This document shows positions 58,607-64,000 of a stretch of DNA of 64,000 nucleotides, piece by piece. The notes under the pieces are model-generated. The model did not search any database, was not told where the DNA came from, and was given only the letters and a program-made list of their open reading frames with translations. Within the stretch, counting starts at the first letter, position 1. Each line of letters starts with the position of its first letter. The position numbers and the translations under genes were made by a program. The stretch is from Pseudomonas baetica (GTDB taxonomy: Bacteria > Pseudomonadota > Gammaproteobacteria > Pseudomonadales > Pseudomonadaceae), in NCBI RefSeq assembly GCF_019733355.1, contig NZ_JAIHLQ010000004.1, positions 211,596 through 275,595 on the forward strand, read 5' to 3'.

Positions 58607-59323
58607 GTGGCTATCCGCTATGGCAAAGGGCTGATGGGAGGTGCGGTGGTGATCGCGCTCCTGGCCCTGCTGGTCCACTGGATCGGCATCAACACGATCG
58701 AACACTACCGCGACGATTTGTTGTTTTACCTGCAAGCTCATCTGATTCTTGTCCTCGCTTCAATGCTGGCTGCCCTCGTCGTGGGCATCCCCGCCGGCAT
58801 CTTCCTCAGTCGCCCGAACATGGTCGGCCGCGCTGAACGCTTCATGCAGATCTTCAACATCGGCAACACCGTGCCACCGCTGGCCGTGCTCGCGATTGCC
58901 CTGGGGATTCTGGGCATCGGCAGTGGCCCGGCGATCTTCGCGCTGTTCCTCGCGTCACTGTTGCCAATTGTGCGCAACACCTACGAAGGCCTGAAAAACG
59001 TTCAGGGTTCACTCAAAGAAGCCGCCGTCGGCATCGGCATGACCCCGCGTCAGGTGCTGTGGAAAGTCGAGTTGCCCAACGCTGTGCCGATCATCGTCGG
59101 TGGTGTGCGTGTGGCGCTGGCGATCAATGTCGGGACAGCGCCGCTGGCGTTCCTGATCGGCGCCAACAGCCTTGGCAGCCTGATCTTCCCGGGTATCGCG
59201 CTGAACAATCAGCCGCAACTGCTGCTCGGCGCCGCGTGTACCGCCTTACTGGCGCTGCTGCTCGATGGCGCTGTCACCCTGGGCAGTCGACTCTGGCTCG
59301 AACGCGGCTTGCGCCCGTCTTAA
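58607..59323 (+). CDS. Osmoprotectant ABC transporter permease (first)
   Basis: A 238-residue permease of the OpuC/YehW-YehY type with about six helices. It has the EAA loop GSLKEAAVGIGMTPRQVLWKVELPNAVPII, followed by GTAPLAFLIGANSLGSLIF. Translation probably starts at GTG 58607 (VAIRYGKGLMGG), with AAAAGGAG eight bases upstream; the longer open frame crosses prfC antisense and is spurious. It pairs with the 60252 permease. Confidence 0.88.
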   Translation: MAIRYGKGLMGGAVVIALLALLVHWIGINTIEHYRDDLLFYLQAHLILVLASMLAALVVGIPAGIFLSRPNMVGRAERFMQIFNIGNTVPPLAVLAIALGILGIGSGPAIFALFLASLLPIVRNTYEGLKNVQGSLKEAAVGIGMTPRQVLWKVELPNAVPIIVGGVRVALAINVGTAPLAFLIGANSLGSLIFPGIALNNQPQLLLGAACTALLALLLDGAVTLGSRLWLERGLRPS

Positions 59324-59343
59324 GCCTCGGCAAAGGAATCTTC

Positions 59344-60237
59344 ATGAAACGACTTAGCTTGATTTTAGGCTGCGCCCTGCTGTTCGCAGGAATCGCCCAA
59401 GCCGCCGACAAACCGGTTATCCGCATTGGCGCCCGGGTGTTCACCGAACAAACCCTGCTGGCGCAAATCACCTCGCAGTACCTGCGCAGCAAAGGCTACG
59501 ACGCGCAAATCACCGGTGGGCTGGGTAGCAATCTGGCGCGCAGCGCTCAGGAAAGTGGCCAACTGGACATGCTCTGGGAGTACACCGGTGTGTCGCTGGT
59601 GTCCTACAACCATGTCACCGAAAAACTCGACAGCGAACAGTCCTACGCTCGGGTGAAAGAACTCGACGCCCAAAAAGGCCTGACCTGGCTCACGCCGTCC
59701 AAATTCAGCAACACCTATGCACTGGCCCTGCCGAAGAAAATCGCCGACCAGTACCCACAGATCAACAACATCAGCGAACTGAACACCGTGCTGCGGGATG
59801 AGGCCGAGGCCAATCACCTGGTGGCTCTGGACACTGAGTTCGCCAACCGCTCCGACGGCCTGGACGGCATGGTCAAGCTCTATGACATGAACCTGACACG
59901 CGAGAACACCCGCCAGATGGACGCCGGTCTGGTCTACACCGCCCTGCGCAATGGCCAAGTGTTCGCCGGTCTGGTGTACACCACGGACGGTCGCCTGAGC
60001 GCCTTCAATCTGAAATTGCTGGCGGACGACAAGCATTACTTCCCGGACTACACCGCCGCGCCCGTGGTGCGCCAGGCCTATCTGGACGCCCACCCGAAAC
60101 TGGCCGGGCAACTCAAGCCGCTGGCCGAACTGTTTGATGACGAAACCATGCGCCGGCTCAACGCGCGGGTCGATGTCGATCATGAAAGCCCATCCGCTGT
60201 TGCCGCTGATTTCCTGCGCCAACATCCATTGAATTGA
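59344..60237 (+). CDS. Osmoprotectant ABC transporter substrate-binding protein
   Basis: A 297-residue OpuAC/OsmF-type quaternary-ammonium binding protein. It has a signal peptide MKRLSLILGCALLFAGIAQA, then KPVIRIGARVFTEQTLLAQI, and the SNLARSAQESGQLDMLWEYTGV segment typical of glycine betaine/choline/carnitine binders. It is 20 bases after the first permease gene and preceded by AAAGGAA. Which compatible solute is bound is not evident from the sequence. Confidence 0.9.
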   Translation: MKRLSLILGCALLFAGIAQAADKPVIRIGARVFTEQTLLAQITSQYLRSKGYDAQITGGLGSNLARSAQESGQLDMLWEYTGVSLVSYNHVTEKLDSEQSYARVKELDAQKGLTWLTPSKFSNTYALALPKKIADQYPQINNISELNTVLRDEAEANHLVALDTEFANRSDGLDGMVKLYDMNLTRENTRQMDAGLVYTALRNGQVFAGLVYTTDGRLSAFNLKLLADDKHYFPDYTAAPVVRQAYLDAHPKLAGQLKPLAELFDDETMRRLNARVDVDHESPSAVAADFLRQHPLN

Positions 60238-60251
60238 AGGGAGGAAACGTC

Positions 60252-60905
60252 ATGGAATTCTTGAACGCGTTTTCCCATCTTGACTGGCAGCAGGTGTTGC
60301 ACCTGACCTTGCAGCACATTTCTCTGGTGGGGATCGCCGTCAGTCTGGCGATTGTCGCCGGTGTGCCGCTGGGCATTCTGATGACCCGCTTTCCGAGCCT
60401 CGCCGGCCCTTTACAGGCCAGCGCCACAGTGCTGCTGACCGTGCCGTCGATTGCCCTGTTCGGCCTGCTGTTGCCGTTCTACTCCAAGTTCGGCCAAGGC
60501 CTGGGCCCGATGCCGGCGATCACCGCGGTGTTCCTTTATTCACTGCTGCCGATCATGCGCAACACCTACCTCGCCCTGACCGGCGTCGAACCGGGCATCC
60601 GTGAAGCCGCACGCGGCATCGGCATGACCTTCGGCCAGCGCCTGCGCATGGTCGAGTTGCCGATTGCGGTACCGGTGATCCTCGCCGGTGTGCGTACTGC
60701 CGTGGTGATGAACATTGGCGTGATGACCATCGCCGCCACCGTCGGCGCCGGCGGTCTCGGTGTGTTGATCCTTGCTTCCATCAGCCGCAGTGACATGTCG
60801 ATGCTCATCGTCGGCGCGCTGCTGGTCAGTCTTCTGGCGATCTTCGCCGACCTCCTCCTGCAGTGGCTGCAACGCGCGCTGACTCCAAAAGGACTCCTCA
60901 AATGA
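60252..60905 (+). CDS. Osmoprotectant ABC transporter permease (second)
   Basis: A 217-residue permease starting MEFLNAFSHLDWQQVL behind GGGAGG. The EAA loop GVEPGIREAARGIGMTFGQRLRMVELPIAVPVILAGV and the following TIAATVGAGGLGVLI match OpuCB/OpuCD. It overlaps the ATPase gene by four bases (ATGA), indicating coupled synthesis. Confidence 0.9.
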   Translation: MEFLNAFSHLDWQQVLHLTLQHISLVGIAVSLAIVAGVPLGILMTRFPSLAGPLQASATVLLTVPSIALFGLLLPFYSKFGQGLGPMPAITAVFLYSLLPIMRNTYLALTGVEPGIREAARGIGMTFGQRLRMVELPIAVPVILAGVRTAVVMNIGVMTIAATVGAGGLGVLILASISRSDMSMLIVGALLVSLLAIFADLLLQWLQRALTPKGLLK

Positions 60906-62059
60906 TCGAACTTCAAAACCTCAGCAAGACCTTCCAAAGCAACGGCAAAGATGTCAAAGCCGTGGACTCGGTGAGCCTGACCGTCAATGAAGGCGAAATC
61001 TGTGTGTTCCTCGGGCCATCGGGTTGCGGCAAAAGCACCACGCTGAAGATGATCAACCGCCTGATCAAACCGACCTCGGGCAAGATCCTGATCAACGGTG
61101 AAGACACCACCGACCTGGACGAAGTGACTCTGCGCCGCAACATCGGCTACGTGATTCAGCAGATCGGTCTGTTCCCGAACATGACCATCGAAGAGAACAT
61201 TGTGGTGGTGCCGAAGCTGCTCGGCTGGGACAAACAGAAATGCCACGACCGCGCCCGCGAACTGATGAGCATGATCAAGCTTGAGCCCAAGCAGTATCTG
61301 CATCGCTACCCGCGTGAATTGTCCGGTGGCCAGCAACAGCGCATCGGCGTGATCCGAGCACTGGCAGCGGACGCACCGCTGTTGCTGATGGATGAGCCGT
61401 TCGGCGCGGTCGACCCGATCAACCGCGAGATGATCCAGAACGAGTTCTTCGAGATGCAGCGCGCGCTGAACAAGACCGTGATCATGGTCAGCCACGACAT
61501 CGACGAAGCGATCAAACTCGGCGACAAGATTGCAATCTTCCGCGCCGGCAAGCTGCTGCAGATTGACCATCCGGATACCCTGCTCGCGCACCCGGCAGAT
61601 GACTTCGTGAGCAACTTTGTCGGCCAGGACAGCACACTCAAACGCCTGCTGCTGGTGAAAGCAGAAGATGCCGCGGACAACGCGCCGTCGGTGAGCCCGG
61701 AAACCCCGGTGGCCGATGCGCTGGAGTTGATGGACGAGCATGACCGTCGTTACGTCGTGGTGACTTGTGCCGAGAACAAGGCGCTGGGTTATGTGCGTCG
61801 CCGCGACCTGCACCGCCAGACCGGCACCTGCGCGCAGTTCCTGCGTGAGTTCAACGCCACGGCGGCGTATGACGAGCATTTGCGCATCCTGTTGTCGCGC
61901 ATGTATGAGTTCAATCGTTCGTGGTTGCCGGTGATGGACGCGGAACGGGTGTTCCTGGGCGAGGTCACGCAGGAGTCGATTGCGGCGTACCTGAGTTCGG
62001 GGCGATCACGCGGGATGAAGACCAGTATCGTCTCGCCGGCTGAGGCGGTGGTCGCCTGA
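60902..62059 (+). CDS. Osmoprotectant ABC transporter ATPase with CBS domains
   Basis: A 385-residue ATPase of the OpuCA/ProV type. Walker A GPSGCGKSTTLKM, signature LSGGQQQRIGVIRAL and Walker B LLLMDEPFGAVDP lie in residues 35-170. A C-terminal CBS pair (about 255-370) probably senses ionic strength, as in OpuA. The start MIELQNLSKTF overlaps the previous stop. It is last in the operon, followed by a REP doublet. Confidence 0.93.
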   Translation: MIELQNLSKTFQSNGKDVKAVDSVSLTVNEGEICVFLGPSGCGKSTTLKMINRLIKPTSGKILINGEDTTDLDEVTLRRNIGYVIQQIGLFPNMTIEENIVVVPKLLGWDKQKCHDRARELMSMIKLEPKQYLHRYPRELSGGQQQRIGVIRALAADAPLLLMDEPFGAVDPINREMIQNEFFEMQRALNKTVIMVSHDIDEAIKLGDKIAIFRAGKLLQIDHPDTLLAHPADDFVSNFVGQDSTLKRLLLVKAEDAADNAPSVSPETPVADALELMDEHDRRYVVVTCAENKALGYVRRRDLHRQTGTCAQFLREFNATAAYDEHLRILLSRMYEFNRSWLPVMDAERVFLGEVTQESIAAYLSSGRSRGMKTSIVSPAEAVVA

Positions 62060-62083
62060 TTAATCGGTAAAAACACAAAACCC

Positions 62084-62174
62084 TGTAGGCGTGAGCCTGC
62101 TCGCGATAGCGCCATATCAGTCAATGAAGATGTCGGCTGAAAAAAAGTCATCGCGAGCAGGCTCACTTCTACAA
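62084..62174. repeat. REP doublet after the osmoprotectant operon
   Basis: TGTAGGCGTGAGCCTGCTCG and an inverted degenerate partner lie about 45 bases apart. Relative to the canonical units, GAGCGAG is changed to GCGTGAG on one side and compensated on the other (CTCACTTC). It forms the 3' hairpin cluster of the operon. Confidence 0.8.
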
Positions 62175-62292
62175 GATCGGGGGTGTTACCAAGCCATTCA
62201 CAAGGCGGAAAAGAATCTCAACACTTGATAACTTGGCAGCCCGTCTCGGGCAGCCTCTGCAATAGGCAAAATCCCCCTCACACCCACCTCTC

Positions 62293-62432
62293 GCCGCCAA
62301 CGTCGCCGATGTTGCGCCGATCACACTTACCCACGAATTCGCCGACAAAATCCGCGAACGTGCAGGTATTTTTAACACTGAAAAATTCTCGGGGAACATC
62401 TGCCCGTCATCTCGGTCGGCTACAAAGAGTGA
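62293..62432 (+). pseudogene. Possible frameshifted gene remnant in the spacer before speC
   Basis: Part of the 645-base spacer reads coherently as AANVADVAPITLTHEFADKI and on to NTEKFSG, and then, after one missing G in a run of G, as EHLPVISVGYKE followed by TGA. The combined pattern loosely resembles the end of a GGDEF domain (helix, then VxVSxG strand), but this is weak. It may be a decayed gene tail or chance. The rest of 62175-62560 shows nothing I can assign. Confidence 0.25.
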
Positions 62433-62568
62433 TGAACGCGACGCACGTCAGAAGCGTGCAGAAACGCGACATTTTTAGTTGATCTCACGCCCCTCACGCC
62501 CTAAAGTTCGCGCCGAACGTCCATGCTGGAAACGATCCATCCGGCTCAAGTACTGACGACGAGACAGC

Positions 62569-62599
62569 AAGGCCAAGGGCAGCGCCCCATGGCCTTTTT
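62569..62599 (+). terminator. Terminator-like hairpin in the speC leader
   Basis: AAGGCCAAGGGC-AGC-GCCCCATGGCC followed by TTTTT makes a strong stem with one internal mismatch and a T-tract, about 105 bases before speC. In the middle of the leader this is either an attenuator or the end of a short upstream transcript. Confidence 0.6.
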
Positions 62600-62704
62600 G
62601 CTTTCGGCGACATGCCTTGGGAAGTAGGCGAACCAAAGTGGGGATACGGAGGACGTTCATTTGCACCCATTGTTTTTACTTGTTTGCCCATAGGAGCTCC
62701 CAGC

Positions 62705-63868
62705 ATGTCGATCCAGGTCGAAGACTATTTCGCGCGCGCTACATTCGACAAAATGAAGGCGTTCGCCGACAAACAGGAAACCCCGTTCGTGGTGATCGAC
62801 ACCGCGATGATCAGCCAGGCCTACGATGACCTGCGTGCCGGTTTCGAATTCGCCAAGGTCTACTACGCGGTCAAGGCCAACCCGGCCGTCGAGATCATCG
62901 ACCTGCTCAAAGAGAAAGGTTCGAGCTTCGACATCGCCTCGATCTATGAGCTGGACAAAGTGATGGATCGCGGCGTCAGCGCCGACCGTATCAGCTACGG
63001 CAACACCATCAAGAAATCCAAGGACATCCGCTACTTCTATGAGAAGGGCGTGCGTCTGTTCTCCACCGACTCCGAAGCCGACCTGCGCAACATCGCCAAG
63101 GCTGCACCGGGCTCGAAAGTGTATGTGCGCATCCTCACCGAAGGCTCGACCACCGCTGACTGGCCCCTGTCGCGCAAATTCGGCTGCCAGACCGACATGG
63201 CCATGGATCTGCTGATCCTCGCTCGCGATCTGGGCCTGGTGCCTTACGGCATCTCGTTCCATGTGGGTTCGCAGCAGCGCGACATCAGCGTTTGGGACGC
63301 GGCGATCGCCAAGGTCAAAGTGATCTTCGAACGCCTGAAAGAAGAAGACGGCATTCACCTGAAGCTGATCAACATGGGCGGTGGCTTCCCGGCCAACTAC
63401 ATCACCCGCACCAACAGCCTGGAAACCTACGCTGAAGAAATCATCCGTTTCCTGAAAGAAGACTTCGGTGATGACCTGCCGGAAATCATTCTGGAGCCGG
63501 GCCGTTCGCTGATCGCCAACGCCGGCATCCTGGTCAGCGAAGTGGTGCTGGTTGCACGTAAATCGCGCACCGCCGTCGAGCGCTGGGTGTACACCGATGT
63601 GGGCAAGTTCTCCGGCCTGATCGAAACCATGGACGAGGCGATCAAGTTCCCGATCTGGACCGAGAAAAAAGGCGAGATGGAAGAAGTGGTCATCGCCGGC
63701 CCAACCTGCGACAGCGCCGACATCATGTACGAGAACTACAAGTACGGCTTGCCGCTGAACCTGGCGATTGGTGATCGTCTGTACTGGTTGTCGACCGGTG
63801 CGTACACCACCAGCTACAGCGCGGTTGAGTTCAATGGCTTTCCGCCGCTGAAATCGTATTACGTGTAA
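62705..63868 (+). CDS. speC: Ornithine decarboxylase SpeC (alanine-racemase fold)
   Basis: A 387-residue PLP enzyme of fold type III converting ornithine to putrescine. The PLP lysine is Lys57 (YYAVKANPA). Further motifs are the glycine-rich GGGFPANY, EPGRSLIANAG and the catalytic cysteine in AGPTCDSADIM. This is the compact eukaryote-like ODC used by Pseudomonas, not the large E. coli SpeC. AGGAG precedes MSIQVEDYFARAT at 62705; the frame is open 31 codons further but the extension looks like leader. The IS3-family element lies 12 bases after its stop. Confidence 0.95.
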   Translation: MSIQVEDYFARATFDKMKAFADKQETPFVVIDTAMISQAYDDLRAGFEFAKVYYAVKANPAVEIIDLLKEKGSSFDIASIYELDKVMDRGVSADRISYGNTIKKSKDIRYFYEKGVRLFSTDSEADLRNIAKAAPGSKVYVRILTEGSTTADWPLSRKFGCQTDMAMDLLILARDLGLVPYGISFHVGSQQRDISVWDAAIAKVKVIFERLKEEDGIHLKLINMGGGFPANYITRTNSLETYAEEIIRFLKEDFGDDLPEIILEPGRSLIANAGILVSEVVLVARKSRTAVERWVYTDVGKFSGLIETMDEAIKFPIWTEKKGEMEEVVIAGPTCDSADIMYENYKYGLPLNLAIGDRLYWLSTGAYTTSYSAVEFNGFPPLKSYYV

Positions 63869-63911
63869 TTGTTGAACCGGTGTCTAGTCCTGAAATAGGT
63901 TTACACCTGTT

Positions 63912-64000
63912 TCACCCCAACGCCCGATGCACTGCATCGGGCGTTTTGTATTTTAAGGACAGGTGCGGGCGTTCCTGGTTGTAGATCAGGATCGCTTCTC
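63912..64000 (-). CDS. IS3-family transposase C-terminus (partial)
   Basis: The last 28 or so codons of an IS3-family OrfB integrase-type transposase: AILIYNQERPHLSLKYKTPD followed by AVHRALG and TGA at 63914-63912. The YNxxRPHxSLxxKTP signature after the catalytic core is diagnostic. The DDE residues lie outside the window. Confidence 0.88.
   Translation of the reverse strand, partial: EAILIYNQERPHLSLKYKTPDAVHRALG
63921..63950 (+). terminator. Hairpin inside the transposase end, plus-strand T-tract
   Basis: CGCCCGATGC-ACT-GCATCGGGCG followed by TTTTGTATTTT is a near-perfect intrinsic terminator for plus-strand transcripts coming from speC, although the same bases encode the transposase C-terminus on the minus strand. 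Confidence 0.7.

Larger units (their letters stand above)
63881..64000 (-). mobile_element. IS3-family insertion sequence, one end (truncated by window edge)
   Basis: A probable IS terminus begins TGTCTAGTCCTGAAATAGG at 63881, and transposase coding sequence reads toward it on the minus strand. The other end lies beyond the window. The element inserted only 12 bases after the speC stop. Target duplication cannot be checked. Confidence 0.75.

Noticed and set aside
62480..62600. RsmX/Y/Z-like regulatory small RNA
   Set aside because: The terminator-like end fits, but the region lacks the repeated exposed GGA motifs and the GacA-type upstream palindrome expected of these RNAs.
62475..62666. Small minus-strand reading frame (63 codons) over the speC leader
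   Set aside because: It has no ribosome-binding site, an odd basic composition, and covers the hairpin and leader; it is more likely non-coding.

Overview
The window is chromosomal DNA from a fluorescent pseudomonad (Pseudomonas fluorescens group). Four things support this: gene content and order (mla/kds/lpt/rpoN, mreBCD-maf-rng, gatCAB, roxSR, dpp, speC) that I recognise from Pseudomonas; high GC; many Pseudomonas-type REP hairpins built on TTCGCGAGCA..GCTCCCAC; and an OprD-family porin inside the dpp locus. These are observations and family knowledge, not a database match.

Layout. 1-7.5 kb: the start of mlaF (minus), then kdsD-kdsC-lptC-lptA-lptB-rpoN-hpf-ptsN-rapZ-ptsO (plus). This run covers Kdo synthesis, LPS export, sigma-54 and the nitrogen PTS. 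7.5-20.8 kb: pmbA and darP diverge, followed by a long minus-strand run mreB-mreC-mreD-maf-rng-yhdP-nitrilase-tldD. 20.9-26.2 kb: gatCAB, an RlpA-like lipoprotein, a CaCA exchanger and a small carboxymuconolactone-decarboxylase-family protein. 26.3-36.5 kb: an AEC transporter, a galactarate/glucarate catabolic cluster (kdgD, semialdehyde dehydrogenase, gudP, garD) and a FadR-type GntR regulator. Between kdgD and the regulator sits an unrelated plus-strand module: a LexA (SOS) box, a zinc-phospholipase-C-like protein and three small beta-rich proteins.

36.6-42.0 kb: an SbmA/YddA-type ABC exporter, roxSR, a SIMPL-domain protein and a DUF6124-like gene with a highly structured upstream region. 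42.0-54.0 kb: the dipeptide locus. It has one decayed and three intact substrate-binding proteins, an OprD-family porin and dppBCDF. The decayed copy is cut off exactly at a repeat element that recurs near 56.4 kb. 54.3-62.1 kb: a small acidic exported protein, an MFS transporter, prfC and an osmoprotectant ABC operon (permease-SBP-permease-ATPase with CBS domains). 62.1-64.0 kb: a degraded intergenic region, ornithine decarboxylase speC, and the end of an IS3-family element running off the window.

Most of the window is core housekeeping. The parts most worth a second look are: the SOS-box phospholipase-like module (33.0-35.7 kb); the structured leader of the DUF6124-like gene (41.88-42.14 kb), with mutually exclusive pairings; the covarying hairpin in the two-copy repeat that truncates a dppA gene; the probable AUU start of mreC; and the shared operator linking the GntR regulator to kdgD. 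No tRNA, rRNA, CRISPR array or prophage was seen.
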